Part shown: positions 31,404-40,509 of the stretch, one piece after another
Layout: each line of letters begins with the position of its first letter
Position numbering within the stretch: the first letter of the stretch is position 1
Source of the DNA: Hominilimicola fabiformis
GTDB lineage: Bacteria > Bacillota > Clostridia > UBA1381
Reading direction: 5' to 3'
Assembly (NCBI RefSeq): GCF_020687385.1
Contig: NZ_JAJEQM010000010.1
Location: 41,691 to 105,690 of the forward strand
DNA: 64,000 bases
Position numbers and translations under genes: made by a program
The notes under the pieces: model-generated
What the model was told of the DNA's origin: nothing
The model's input: the letters and a program-made list of their open reading frames with translations, nothing else
The model's database searches: none

Positions 31404-31922
31404 ATGAATATGAAACGATTACTTATAGTAGTAGATTACCAAAACGATTTTGTATGCGGAAGTCTTGGTTTTGACAAGGCAAAAGAGCTTGAAAAAGGCA
31501 TTTTAGAAAAAATCGCCGAATACCAAAATGACGAAATAATATATACTTTAGACACTCATTTTGACGACTATCTCACCACAGCAGAGGGTAAAAGTCTGCC
31601 TGTTCCCCATTGCATTAAAGGAACCGGCGGTCACAAGCTTTACGGCGGATTAGCCGACGCTTTAAAAGGCAAGCTATGTTTTGAAAAAAATACATTCCCG
31701 TCGCTTGAAATGGCAAAGTATCTTGAGGGCAAAGACTTCGATACAATAGAGCTTTGCGGACTTGTGAGCAACATATGCGTACTTTCAAATGCCGTTATGG
31801 CAAAATCGGCTTGTCCGAATTCCGAAATAATTGTCGACTCATCTCTTACCGCCGCGGCAGACGAAGAAATGCATCAAAAATCACTTGACGTTATGAAAGG
31901 TTTATTCATAAAAGTACTTTAA
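31404..31922 (+). CDS. Isochorismatase-family cysteine hydrolase (nicotinamidase-like)
   Basis: A 172-residue cysteine hydrolase. The triad is Asp11 (LIVVDYQNDF), Lys95 (CFEKNTFPS) and Cys125 (GLVSNICVLSNA), as in nicotinamidases, which turn nicotinamide to nicotinate for NAD salvage. The THFDDY segment and HCIKGTGGHKLY resemble the nicotinamidase-like branch, but metal ligands are not fully clear, so the substrate is open. Start could be the ATG at 31404 or 31410, both close to AAGGAG. Confidence 0.82.
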   Translation: MNMKRLLIVVDYQNDFVCGSLGFDKAKELEKGILEKIAEYQNDEIIYTLDTHFDDYLTTAEGKSLPVPHCIKGTGGHKLYGGLADALKGKLCFEKNTFPSLEMAKYLEGKDFDTIELCGLVSNICVLSNAVMAKSACPNSEIIVDSSLTAAADEEMHQKSLDVMKGLFIKVL

Positions 31923-31924
31923 CA

Positions 31925-32135
31925 GAGCCTGTCGACAAAATGTCGACAGCTCCAAAAATCACATCTTATGATGTAATTTTTGAGTATTTTCAAAGAAAAA
32001 ATCTAAAGTTCCTCCAAAGTCGAAACTTTAGATTTTAAGCCATTTCTGCCGCACATGTCGTCAGAAATGATTATAACTTGAGGTTACACCTCAAACTCCC
32101 AAAATAAAGTAGACAAAACCATAAAGGTTTTGTCT
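31925..32135. repeat. Array of six consecutive hairpins
   Basis: Six separate inverted repeats in 211 bases: CTGTCGACA/TGTCGACAG (31925-31952), AAAAT-ACATC/GATGT-ATTTT (31954-31981), AAAATCTAAAGTT/AACTTTAGATTTT (31998-32036), CATTTCTG/CAGAAATG (32041-32069), TTGAGGT/ACCTCAA (32078-32094), AGACAAAACC/GGTTTTGTCT (32111-32135). The first two may terminate the upstream gene. The first unit has relatives at 45457 and 55748. No gene lies here. Confidence 0.7.
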
Positions 32136-32193
32136 GCAGTCTGTTTAAAAATCAGAAAAAAGTATTAAATATCAGATTATTTTTTCTAACATA

Positions 32194-32222
32194 TTGCATT
32201 TGAAATTCGGTCATAGTATAAT
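32194..32222 (+). promoter_or_regulatory. Promoter of the arabinofuranosidase gene
   Basis: TTGCAT, 17 bases, TATAAT, 40 bases before the GH51 start. 10 of 12 consensus positions. Confidence 0.6.
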
Positions 32223-32262
32223 CAAAACGGATATTTTTTGTATGTGAAAGAGAGGAAATGAA

Positions 32263-33732
32263 ATGGCAAAAGCAATAATAAATACAGCAAGAAATCAAGG
32301 AAAGATAAGCAAATATATTTACGGTCAATTTGCCGAACATCTTGGCAGATGTATATATGAAGGATTATATGTTGATGAAAATTCGGACATACCTAACAAG
32401 AACGGTATGCGTTGTGATGTTGTAAACGCTTTAAAGGAGCTTGAAATACCGGTATTGCGTTGGCCGGGCGGTTGTTTTGCGGACGACTATCACTGGCGTG
32501 ACGGTATCGGCGAAAAATCACAGCGTCCTTATATGGTTAATACAAATTGGGGCGGTGTTGTCGAAAACAACCACTTCGGTACACACGAATTTTTTGAGCT
32601 TTGCGAACAGCTCGGAACAGAGCCGTACATATGCGGAAATGTCGGCAGCGGTACTGTACAGGAAATGCGTGACTGGGTTGAATATATGACATTTGACGGT
32701 GATTCACCGCTTGCAAACGAACGCCGTAAAAACGGCCGCGAAAAGCCTTGGAAGTTAAAATTCTTCGGTGTCGGCAATGAAAACTGGGGTTGCGGCGGTA
32801 ATATGCGTCCCGAATATTACGCCGACCTATACAAGAGATATGCAACATTTATAAGAAACTACGGCGATGAGCCAATCTACAAAATTGCAGGCGGTCCGAA
32901 TGTTGACGATACTCGTTGGATGGAAACATTAATGCAGAATATCCGTCATATAACAGAGGGTATTTCTCTGCACAACTATACTTTTGAAAGTGCTTGGGAA
33001 AACAAAGGCAGTGCAACCGAATTTGACAATGACGGTTGGTATAAACTTATGGCTAACGCTATGAAGATGGACAAAGTTATAAACGTTCACACTGCAATTA
33101 TGGACAGATACGATCCGGAAAAGAAAATCGACCTTATCGTAGACGAATGGGGCAACTGGTTTGATGTTGAAATTGGAACTAATCCGGGATTTTTATATCA
33201 GCAGAATACTATGCGTGACGTTATAAGCGGTATGCTTATACTTCACGTTTTCCACAAGCACAACGACCGTGTTAAGATGGCTAACATTGCACAGATGGTG
33301 AACGTACTTCAGGCAATGATTCTTACGGACGGTGAAAAAATGGTGCTTACACCTACATATCACTTGTTCAGAATGATGAAAGGTCATATGGACGGCGAAA
33401 GAGTTGACGTTGACTATGACTGTGAAGAACAGGAAATCAACGGCTTGAAGTTCCCTAAAATCAGCATTTCCGCTTCAAAGAAAAACGGTGAAATGACTGT
33501 TTCAATCTGCAACACAAGTCTTAACAGTGACGAAGATATGGAGCTTGATTTGCGTGACGGTGAATTTTCTGTTGCAGACGGAGAAATTCTTGTATCGGAG
33601 CATATGAACGACTGCAACACATTTGACGCACCGAACACAGTTGAGCCGAAAAAGTTTGATGTATCACTTGAAAACGGTAAACTTTCATTCAAGCTGCCTA
33701 AAATGAGTGCTTGTGTAATAACATTAAAGTAA
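32263..33732 (+). CDS. GH51 alpha-L-arabinofuranosidase
   Basis: A 489-residue intracellular glycosidase that removes arabinose from arabinan and arabinoxylan oligosaccharides. [18 protein letters not shown] opens the fold, [19 protein letters not shown] is a GH51 hallmark, the acid/base is Glu173 in [11 protein letters not shown], and the nucleophile is Glu295 in IVDEWGNWF. The C-terminal jelly-roll is complete and length is normal. There is no signal peptide, so it acts on imported oligosaccharides. GAGAGGAAATGAA precedes the ATG. DUF6171 and comF overlap or follow closely, probably as read-through. Confidence 0.95.
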   Translation: MAKAIINTARNQGKISKYIYGQFAEHLGRCIYEGLYVDENSDIPNKNGMRCDVVNALKELEIPVLRWPGGCFADDYHWRDGIGEKSQRPYMVNTNWGGVVENNHFGTHEFFELCEQLGTEPYICGNVGSGTVQEMRDWVEYMTFDGDSPLANERRKNGREKPWKLKFFGVGNENWGCGGNMRPEYYADLYKRYATFIRNYGDEPIYKIAGGPNVDDTRWMETLMQNIRHITEGISLHNYTFESAWENKGSATEFDNDGWYKLMANAMKMDKVINVHTAIMDRYDPEKKIDLIVDEWGNWFDVEIGTNPGFLYQQNTMRDVISGMLILHVFHKHNDRVKMANIAQMVNVLQAMILTDGEKMVLTPTYHLFRMMKGHMDGERVDVDYDCEEQEINGLKFPKISISASKKNGEMTVSICNTSLNSDEDMELDLRDGEFSVADGEILVSEHMNDCNTFDAPNTVEPKKFDVSLENGKLSFKLPKMSACVITLK

Positions 33733-33977
33733 TGGCAAAATGTAAACGGTGCAGATTAAAAACCGTTCTTTCCGAAGACGATATTCAAAAAATGGTTGAG
33801 CAAGTCACTTCAATGAAAAGTGTACGGCTTGTAAGCAGTGATGTATATAAAAACAGATTTGATATTTGTCAAAACTGCGATGATTTTATGTACGGCTCAA
33901 CGTGCGGTGTATGCGGCTGTGTTATGCAGGTAAGAGCGAGATTATCGGACGGCAAATGTCCGAAGAAAAAGTGGTAA
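33732..33977 (+). CDS. DUF6171 family zinc-binding-like protein
   Basis: An 81-residue protein with a CKRCRLK pair at the N-terminus and CQNCDDFMYGSTCGVCGCVM near residues 46-65, ending in KCPKKKW, the DUF6171 layout. It probably binds zinc; function unknown. Its ATG overlaps the GH51 stop by one base (TAATG). Confidence 0.75.
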   Translation: MAKCKRCRLKTVLSEDDIQKMVEQVTSMKSVRLVSSDVYKNRFDICQNCDDFMYGSTCGVCGCVMQVRARLSDGKCPKKKW

Positions 33978-33978
33978 T

Positions 33979-34647
33979 ATGAGTAAATATATTTGTGTAT
34001 TTTGTGACGAACGAAAAAAGAGCGACACCGCTCACCTTATAAACGGTAAAATCGGCATATGCCGACACTGTTTTGAAAATCTTGACAAAACGGCATACGC
34101 CTCACCTTATCAAGGTACGGAACATATCGCTTTCACAATGTCGCCCTTTGAATACACAAAAAGTATGCGTAAAGTTATACTTGATTTAAAATTCTCAAAT
34201 TGCAAAGCCTATGCAAAATTACTTGCCGATATGATGAAAAATTATCTTGATTCATATGATATATGGGATACATTTGATTATATCGTTCCGGTTCCTCTGC
34301 ACAAGAAACGTTTAAAGGAACGCGGTTACAATCAATCCGAACTTATAGCAAAAGAAGTTGCGGAGTATTTAAAAATACCTATGCGTACAGATTTGCTTAT
34401 CCGCACAAAAGCAACTAAAAAGCAAAGTTCACTTGTACGAACGGAACGTGTTACAAATGTTCAGAGTGCATTCAAATGCACAGAAAAATGTGACGGTAAG
34501 AAAATATTGCTTTTTGACGATATTTACACCACAGGAAACACTGCTCAGTCTTGTGCAAGAGAATTGGCGAATAACGGTGCTGAACAAATATGTGCTTTGA
34601 CGCTTGCAATTCACGTTCAAATAAAATTACCTATAATTGCGTATTAA
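33979..34647 (+). CDS. comF: ComF family phosphoribosyltransferase-like protein
   Basis: A 222-residue ComF protein, needed for DNA uptake in competent Firmicutes. An N-terminal zinc finger (CVFCDERKKS, then CRHCFENL) is followed by a type I PRTase fold with PVPLHKKRLKERGYNQSELI and the PRPP loop LLFDDIYTTGNTA. One base after DUF6171. Most natural competence genes are not in view, so its role here may be broader. Confidence 0.9.
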   Translation: MSKYICVFCDERKKSDTAHLINGKIGICRHCFENLDKTAYASPYQGTEHIAFTMSPFEYTKSMRKVILDLKFSNCKAYAKLLADMMKNYLDSYDIWDTFDYIVPVPLHKKRLKERGYNQSELIAKEVAEYLKIPMRTDLLIRTKATKKQSSLVRTERVTNVQSAFKCTEKCDGKKILLFDDIYTTGNTAQSCARELANNGAEQICALTLAIHVQIKLPIIAY

Positions 34648-34704
34648 AAACAAAATATCCGTTAAAAATAGATATATATTACATCAAGAAAGAAAGGATT
34701 TCTT

Positions 34705-35361
34705 ATGAAACATATATCTAAACGAATATCGGTAATTTTATTGTCAACAGTAATATGTTGTGTGTTTTGCGAAAGTACCGTTTTCGCATTGTCAAAGATA
34801 GGCTCGCGAGGTCAGGAAGTCACAAATATTCAAACAAGGCTTAAGTCTTGGGGATATTACAGCGGAAATATTGACGGAATATACGGTTGGCGTACCGCCA
34901 ATGCGGTGAAAGAATTTCAGCGTAAGAACGGTCTTACCGCCGACGGTATCTCAGGTCCCGCAACACTTTCAAAAATAGGTTTGCCGACAGGCTCATCATC
35001 AAGTTCATATTCTAATGATACAACACTTCTTGCAATGGTTATAAATGGTGAAGCAAGAGGTGAAAGCTATGAGGGGCAAGTGGCAGTAGGTGCTGTTGTT
35101 TTAAACCGCGTACGTCATTCCTCGTTTCCGAACACAATCGCAGGAGTTGTATATCAACCCGGTGCATTTACCGCCGTTGACGACGGACAGATTAACAAAG
35201 CGATACAATCATCTTGCTATAATGCCGCGCGTGACGCTTTGAACGGCTGGGATCCGACAGGCGGTGCAATATATTACTACAACCCATCCACAGCAACAAG
35301 TTCATGGATCCGTACAAGACCTATTATTAAAACTATCGGAAAACACGTTTTCTGTAAATAA
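34705..35361 (+). CDS. sleB: SleB-type spore cortex-lytic/cell wall hydrolase
   Basis: A 218-residue secreted hydrolase. It has a signal peptide (1-29), a PG_binding_1 domain (30-90, NIQTRLKSWGYYSGNIDGIY), a Ser-rich linker and a Hydrolase_2/SleB domain (105-218) with catalytic Glu116 in MVINGEARGES and GAVVLNRVRHSSFPNTIAGV. In Bacillus, SleB cleaves cortex peptidoglycan at germination. A tiny membrane protein follows, not YpeB. Confidence 0.9.
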   Translation: MKHISKRISVILLSTVICCVFCESTVFALSKIGSRGQEVTNIQTRLKSWGYYSGNIDGIYGWRTANAVKEFQRKNGLTADGISGPATLSKIGLPTGSSSSSYSNDTTLLAMVINGEARGESYEGQVAVGAVVLNRVRHSSFPNTIAGVVYQPGAFTAVDDGQINKAIQSSCYNAARDALNGWDPTGGAIYYYNPSTATSSWIRTRPIIKTIGKHVFCK

Positions 35362-35373
35362 GGAGAATAAATT

Positions 35374-35478
35374 ATGTCTGCAAAAGCTATTGTATTGACT
35401 GTTCTTATTGTAATATTTCTGCTTTTGGTCGTTATAGACGGCCGCAGAAAATTAAAGAAGAATAACAATAATGATTAA
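35374..35478 (+). CDS. Small single-span membrane protein after sleB
   Basis: A 34-residue protein: MSAKAIVLTVLIVIFLLLVV then a basic Lys/Asn-rich tail. AGGAGAATAAATT precedes the ATG and it follows sleB by 12 bases, so it is cotranscribed. It might tether or stabilise SleB, but this is only suggested by position. Confidence 0.6.
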   Translation: MSAKAIVLTVLIVIFLLLVVIDGRRKLKKNNNND

Positions 35479-35514
35479 AAAAGACTGTCGGCGATTTTTT
35501 GCCGACAGTCTTTT
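35479..35514. terminator. Bidirectional terminator between sleB operon and GH2 gene
   Basis: AAAAGACTGTCGGC paired with GCCGACAGTCTTTT, a perfect 14-pair stem with an 8-base loop and T runs on both strands, serving the two convergent genes. Confidence 0.9.
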
Positions 35515-38500
35515 ATTGTTTGGTTTCTATTCTGAAAACTTCCACTTTATCGTCATACCACGCACTTACGCCGTCAATATATGACGCTATCGCGCTGACT
35601 TCCATAACGAATTGTCCGCTGTCCGAAATATACGGCTCACCGTCCATAAGATTTTCATTTCCGTTTACAAGTAAATGAGTACGTCCGCACTCTGCCGTAA
35701 CGACATATTCACCGCTTTTCAGTGTAAGTATTTTTTCGTCCGAATTATATTCAAAGTCGAAATGTTCGCTCCACTCGGTTTTAAGACGTTCAAGAATACA
35801 AATCACCGCACCCCATATACGACCGTTTTTATTAAGGCTCCTTACTCCCCTTGTATCAGGCTCTTGACCGTTCACAAGTATTTTGCAGTAAGGCTCGGAT
35901 TCGGGAATGTACTTAATCTTATCGATTTCTTCTATCGCCTCAAATTCCGCTCTGTCTGCGTCATTTTTGCAATCTTCGTATATTCCGTCAAACGTACATT
36001 CCGTAAGAGTATCATTTTTAGTTTCAACACTTTCAAATTCAATTTCCGTCGTTATGCCGTTCATATTCGCCTTTAGCTTTAGCTTTCCGACATTTTCTGT
36101 CGAACGAATAAACACTCTGTTCGTACCGCACTCGGCATAGACGTAATTTTTATGTATAACACTCTCGTGCTTATCTTCAAAATCAAATTTACCGCTGTTA
36201 TATCCGCCCAAGAATACACCGTCACCGCTGAATTCAAAGTCAATTTTATCATAACACAACGGACAAATATCGCCGTTTTCATCGGTTACTTCAATATCAA
36301 CGTATGCAACGTCATTGCCGTCAGCTTTAAGTCCGTTTGTATCGGTGTGAAGTGTTAAGTGAATTTGTGACGGTTTACCGACTGTTTTAATCGTGTCATT
36401 TGCAACAAGATTGCCGCTGCAGTCATATCCGTATGCGGTTATCTCACCGCTTTCGGTTATGTCGATATTCGGAAACGGGAACACAAATGTGTAAATCGGT
36501 TTATCGCACACCCCGACTTCTCTGCCGTTGACTTTTAAAACAATTTTCGCAATATCATAACTGCCGATTACATACACCGTCTTATTATGTGCGTCACGAA
36601 AATCCGTTTCGCCTGTTTCTTCCCAATATGTGCCGTTGAACTTTTTCACATTGTATTTGTAATTATCGCCGTCAGCTTTAGGATAATTTCGGTGACCGAA
36701 AATTTTAATCGCACTTTTCGGTGACTGCATAACGCGAAACACGTCGAAGCTCTGCTTTTTATTACGCACCGCGTCAACTCTGCCACTCATTCTTGCGTTT
36801 TCACTGTACGCCTGTCTTCCGTGTTGTGCCGAATCTGTCCAGCACAAAGCCGCACAACCGCTGTAATAATCCTTTTTCGACGCACCGCCTATTCTGTCAT
36901 TGAAAAATTCGCCATAGCCCTTAGCCGAAGCAAGTGCCAAGTCCTCCGAAGTCATATCGTAAAAATCAATACCGACCTGCTTACGACCGCCCTTTCCGCC
37001 CCACTTTGTCTTATAATCAAAATCAGGCGGTGAAAAATCGTCCCAAATTCTTCTCGGCGCTTCTTCACGCAAATATTCAGTTTCCATAATCGGTCCATGC
37101 TCGGCGGTAAATCTTGCGGCATGGCGGTTAAGCATAGTTCCGACAAATTCGGATTCTTCTATAACGTCCTCTGTATTCAATGTACGGCACCCCATAAATC
37201 TTCCGCCGCTTGGGTCAAGTTTATCTTTAATCGCACGCATCTCAGCCATATGCTCTTTGTTTATCGAATTATTGCCCGCCTCCCAAAACAGGATTGACGG
37301 ACTGTTTCTAAACGCAATTATCACATCACGCATAAGTTCAACTCTTTGTTTCCACTGTCTGCCGAAATTCTCACGTTCTTTGTCACCTGCAGGTTGTGTA
37401 CACACAATGCCGTGACGGTCAAACGAACGAACATCTGCTTTTGAGCCTGCAACGTGCATAAAGCGAATATGGTTTGCATTACTTTCTTTTATAAGCATTG
37501 CGTCAACGTCTTTCAGCCATTCGGGTGCAATGCCGATTGTCGCCCATTCATTCGTTGCCCTTTGTGCGTAACCCCTAAGCCAAACAGGAACATCATTCAA
37601 AAGCACGCCCCTATCCTTGTCGTAACCGACCTTTCTGAATCCTGTTTCAATAATTTCACTGTCGCACAATTCACCGTCTGCAAAAAGTCTTACTTCCGCT
37701 CTGTACAAAAACGGATTGGCTATGCTCCAAAAATTCAGCTTTGTTGTATCCGAAACGGCGCTTACTTCCGTTACGTTAAGCGACTTTGTAACCGTTTCGC
37801 CGAGTTTGCTTTCATCATTAACCGCTGTATAGTGCTTTCTCCCGTCAGGCAAAATCTCCGCAATATATGCGTCTGTCGGCGTTATTGACAACGGCGGTAT
37901 TTTAGCACTTGTTGAATTTACAACACATTCGTCCGATTTAAAATGCGTTACTTCTTCGCCGTCAATATTTTTTATGATTACTTCAATATATGCCTTGACA
38001 GCTTTTCCGCTTTCGTTTCTGATTTCCGACTCAACATTTATTTTCGACGTACCGTTTTGTATATCAAAATCACTGCCGTAAATATATGTACCTTTTGTCA
38101 TAAGATTGCTGTAAAGCGGCAAAGTCAAATATATCTGCGATTTAAAATGAATTTTTACAGGTCTTGTTATACCGCCGACAGACGGATTGAAGTCATTGCA
38201 ATTCCAAAAATATCCCACACCCTCACACGCTTTATCGACCTCTTTGTCCTGCGGAAACAAGTACGAACCGGGTATAACGTCAGGCTTGTTCGGTGTTTCT
38301 GCAATACAAAAATCCGTTTCACGCGTGGCGGTGTTGTCAGTCGCAACAGCGATTAAATTCGGTTTATCGTAATCGATAAACGGAGTCAAATCAAACCCAA
38401 ACGGTGCAACACCGTTTTCGACATATCCGACCATTTTACCGTTTACGTACAAATAGCACGTCTGACGTATTCCCTCAAATTCGATAAGTACCTTTTGACC

Positions 38501-38776
38501 GCAATATTCTTTCGGAACGGTCAAATAATTTCTGTAAAATACCGCAGTACGTTTTTGACCGCTGCCGGCGTCCTTTATTCTGTCACGAAACAAATCGGTA
38601 TCGTTAAACGTATGCGGAAGAGTTACTCTCTCCCAATTTTCTTCTATATAATCAAGTTCATAAAAACAGCGTCCGTTTTTATCCTTATGCTTTTCAAGTG
38701 CTTTTTGCATAGGAAACTCATCCGCAAGCAGAAAATGCCAGCCGTGATGAAAACAGAAAACTTTACCCTCTTTCAT
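35513..38776 (-). CDS. Large GH2 glycoside hydrolase (beta-galactosidase-like)
   Basis: A 1,087-residue GH2 enzyme with no signal peptide. A sugar-binding domain (about 45-180, ENWERVTLPHTFNDTD), an Ig-like domain (about 220-400) and a TIM barrel (about 400-720) are visible. The barrel has VPVWLRGYAQRATNEWATIG, SILFWEAGNNSINKEHM in place of the usual GNE acid/base motif, and IMETEYLREEAPRR (nucleophile Glu). C-terminal beta domains end in a copper-amine-oxidase-N-like repeat. A galactan or arabinopyranose side-chain role is possible. The ATG at 38776 follows GGAGGAATTTTGTTT. Confidence 0.87.
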   Translation of the reverse strand: MKEGKVFCFHHGWHFLLADEFPMQKALEKHKDKNGRCFYELDYIEENWERVTLPHTFNDTDLFRDRIKDAGSGQKRTAVFYRNYLTVPKEYCGQKVLIEFEGIRQTCYLYVNGKMVGYVENGVAPFGFDLTPFIDYDKPNLIAVATDNTATRETDFCIAETPNKPDVIPGSYLFPQDKEVDKACEGVGYFWNCNDFNPSVGGITRPVKIHFKSQIYLTLPLYSNLMTKGTYIYGSDFDIQNGTSKINVESEIRNESGKAVKAYIEVIIKNIDGEEVTHFKSDECVVNSTSAKIPPLSITPTDAYIAEILPDGRKHYTAVNDESKLGETVTKSLNVTEVSAVSDTTKLNFWSIANPFLYRAEVRLFADGELCDSEIIETGFRKVGYDKDRGVLLNDVPVWLRGYAQRATNEWATIGIAPEWLKDVDAMLIKESNANHIRFMHVAGSKADVRSFDRHGIVCTQPAGDKERENFGRQWKQRVELMRDVIIAFRNSPSILFWEAGNNSINKEHMAEMRAIKDKLDPSGGRFMGCRTLNTEDVIEESEFVGTMLNRHAARFTAEHGPIMETEYLREEAPRRIWDDFSPPDFDYKTKWGGKGGRKQVGIDFYDMTSEDLALASAKGYGEFFNDRIGGASKKDYYSGCAALCWTDSAQHGRQAYSENARMSGRVDAVRNKKQSFDVFRVMQSPKSAIKIFGHRNYPKADGDNYKYNVKKFNGTYWEETGETDFRDAHNKTVYVIGSYDIAKIVLKVNGREVGVCDKPIYTFVFPFPNIDITESGEITAYGYDCSGNLVANDTIKTVGKPSQIHLTLHTDTNGLKADGNDVAYVDIEVTDENGDICPLCYDKIDFEFSGDGVFLGGYNSGKFDFEDKHESVIHKNYVYAECGTNRVFIRSTENVGKLKLKANMNGITTEIEFESVETKNDTLTECTFDGIYEDCKNDADRAEFEAIEEIDKIKYIPESEPYCKILVNGQEPDTRGVRSLNKNGRIWGAVICILERLKTEWSEHFDFEYNSDEKILTLKSGEYVVTAECGRTHLLVNGNENLMDGEPYISDSGQFVMEVSAIASYIDGVSAWYDDKVEVFRIETKQ

Positions 38777-38878
38777 AAACAAAATTCCTCCATTATAATG
38801 TTATTTCTATTTTACCACATCAAACACATTTTTGTTATTCAATAATTGTCTTTTATATTGCAAAGATTGCTTTTTATA

Positions 38879-38907
38879 TTGAATGTGGTAAATCTATATG
38901 ATATAAT
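38879..38907 (+). promoter_or_regulatory. Promoter of the aldo/keto reductase gene
   Basis: TTGAAT, 17 bases, TATAAT, 34 bases before the start codon. 10 of 12 consensus. Confidence 0.6.
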
Positions 38908-38940
38908 TTAAGAAAACTTGATTTAAAGAGGCGAAAATAT

Positions 38941-39963
38941 ATGGATTATGTAACTTTAGGAAGGACAGAAATTAAAGTCTGTAAGAACGGATTCGGTGCA
39001 TTGCCGATACAACGTATAAGCTTTGATTCCGCAAAAGAAATACTTCTTCATGCGTATAACAGCGGAATTAATTTTTTTGACACCGCACGTTTTTACACAG
39101 ACAGTGAAGAAAAAATCGGTTATGCGCTGTCGGACGTTCGTGACAAAATATACATTGCCACAAAAACCGCCGCACAAAATGCCGATGATTTTTGGAAAGA
39201 CCTAAATACAAGTCTTAACAATATGAAAACGGATTACATAGATATTTACCAATTCCACAATCCGTCATTCTGTCCGAAACCGAATGACGGTACAGGACTT
39301 TATGAGGCAATGCTTGAGGCAAAAGCACAAGGCAAAATTCGTTTTATCGGTCTTACAAATCATCGTCTTGCAGTCGCACAAGAGGCTATCGACTCCGGAC
39401 TTTACGACACAATTCAGTTCCCGTTCTGCTATCTTGCAACGGACAAAGATATTGCGATAGTTGAAAACTGCAAAAAAAATAATCTCGGTTTTATAGCAAT
39501 GAAAGGACTTTCGGGCGGTCTTATAACAAATTCCGCCGCCGCTTATGCGTTTATGGCACAATATGATAATGTACTTCCTATTTGGGGTGTTCAGCGTATG
39601 AGTGAGCTTAACGAATTTTTGAGTTACAACACAAACCCACCGTCTGTGACAGGTGAAATTAAGGAACTTATTGATAATGACAGAAAAATGCTTGCAGGCG
39701 AATTTTGTCGCGGTTGCGGATATTGTATGCCTTGTCCTGTCGGTATTGAAATAAATAACTGTGCAAGAATGTCGCTTCTTCTAAGACGTTCACCGTCCGA
39801 ACTTCAGCTTACTCCCGCTGTTCAGGCTAAAATGAAAAAGATAGAAAATTGTCTGCACTGTAATCAATGTAAATCAAAATGTCCTTACGGACTTGACACT
39901 CCAAAACTTTTGGAGGAAAATTATAAAGATTACGTTGAAATTTTAAACGGAAAAGAATTTTAA
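38941..39963 (+). CDS. Aldo/keto reductase with C-terminal 4Fe-4S domain
   Basis: A 340-residue oxidoreductase. The AKR tetrad is Asp47 and Tyr52 (FFDTARFYTDSEEKIG), Lys75 (ATKTAAQ) and His106 (QFHNPSF). A C-terminal ferredoxin-like domain has FCRGCGYCMPCPVGIEINNC and LHCNQCKSKCPYGL, enough Cys for one or two 4Fe-4S clusters. This fusion is common in anaerobic Firmicutes and probably passes electrons between NAD(P)H or ferredoxin and a carbonyl substrate, which is unknown. Confidence 0.88.
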   Translation: MDYVTLGRTEIKVCKNGFGALPIQRISFDSAKEILLHAYNSGINFFDTARFYTDSEEKIGYALSDVRDKIYIATKTAAQNADDFWKDLNTSLNNMKTDYIDIYQFHNPSFCPKPNDGTGLYEAMLEAKAQGKIRFIGLTNHRLAVAQEAIDSGLYDTIQFPFCYLATDKDIAIVENCKKNNLGFIAMKGLSGGLITNSAAAYAFMAQYDNVLPIWGVQRMSELNEFLSYNTNPPSVTGEIKELIDNDRKMLAGEFCRGCGYCMPCPVGIEINNCARMSLLLRRSPSELQLTPAVQAKMKKIENCLHCNQCKSKCPYGLDTPKLLEENYKDYVEILNGKEF

Positions 39964-39977
39964 AAAAAGCGGTTTGC

Positions 39978-40006
39978 TTGCAAATGACCGCAAAATATGA
40001 TATATT
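39978..40006 (+). promoter_or_regulatory. Promoter of the small hydrophobic peptide gene
   Basis: TTGCAA, 17 bases, TATATT; the transcript would start near 40013 and have a leader of about 60 bases. Confidence 0.5.
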
Positions 40007-40073
40007 ATAAACAGCCTAACGGCTCGGATATTGAGTTTGAGCAGTAGGCGGTTGTTTCGGAAAGGATTCAGCT

Positions 40074-40136
40074 ATGAGTGAAACAACGGTACAATTATTG
40101 TTGATTTTGCTTATTGTATGGGTAATAAAGAAATAA
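40074..40136 (+). CDS. Candidate type I toxin peptide
   Basis: A 20-residue peptide, MSETTVQLLLILLIVWVIKK: one hydrophobic helix with two terminal lysines, the typical layout of type I membrane toxins. GAAAGGATTCAGCT precedes the ATG. It has its own promoter, a hairpin directly after the stop, and a perfect convergent promoter for an antisense RNA across its 3' end, as in txpA/ratA and bsrG/SR4. The identity is inferred from this layout; no sequence family is recognised. Confidence 0.6.
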   Translation: MSETTVQLLLILLIVWVIKK

Positions 40137-40230
40137 CCGCCTTACGGGCATAAGGCGGTTGTGTAGAATGTAATCTACATTTACATAACATTATGACGTA
40201 GAAACAATCGTTTTACTGCTCCTACTCTCT
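40130..40230 (-). ncRNA. Candidate antisense RNA antitoxin
   Basis: Predicted from the perfect promoter at 40237-40265. It would start near 40230, run leftward through the inverted repeats TGTAGA/TCTACA (40162-40179) and CCGCCTTA/TAAGGCGG (40137-40158), and overlap the 3' end of the peptide message. Its 3' end is uncertain, because the T run after the last hairpin is poor. Confidence 0.5.
40137..40158 (+). terminator. Hairpin at the end of the toxin gene
   Basis: CCGCCTTA-cgggca-TAAGGCGG directly after the stop codon. Followed by TTGTGT, not a long T run, so termination may be partial or the hairpin may serve stability and pairing. Confidence 0.55.
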
Positions 40231-40236
40231 ATTTGA

Positions 40237-40265
40237 ATTATAACACTTAACAAATGTCATGTCAA
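40237..40265 (-). promoter_or_regulatory. Perfect-consensus promoter of the antisense RNA
   Basis: On the minus strand TTGACA (40265-40260), 17 bases, TATAAT (40242-40237): 12 of 12. No gene on that strand follows until well beyond the peptide gene, so it most likely drives an RNA. Confidence 0.8.
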
Positions 40266-40271
40266 GCACTG

Positions 40272-40484
40272 TTACAGTGAAAAATCCTCAGGATTAAAAT
40301 TCGTTTTCAATTTACGCATACGTCTTACATGACGTTTTAAAATATCGTATTTGAATTTATCACAAGCGGTATCTGTAACGGACACCGCTTGTTTTTTTAT
40401 ATCACAATACATTTCATCTTCGCTTTTTTTATGTGCCATCTGACAGACGGCACACACTTTATTTATATTTTGCGAATATATCAT
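40272..40484 (-). CDS. Small Cys-containing conserved protein
   Basis: A 70-residue protein with KVCAVCQMA, MYCDIKK and TACDKFKYDILKRHVRR: four cysteines in a zinc-type pattern then a basic 'CxKFxYDxLKR' end. I know the layout from short Clostridia proteins of unknown role. It follows argS by 25 bases on the same strand and is probably in its transcript. Confidence 0.65.
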   Translation of the reverse strand: MIYSQNINKVCAVCQMAHKKSEDEMYCDIKKQAVSVTDTACDKFKYDILKRHVRRMRKLKTNFNPEDFSL

Positions 40485-40509
40485 TGCACATACAACACCC
40501 TTTTATAAA

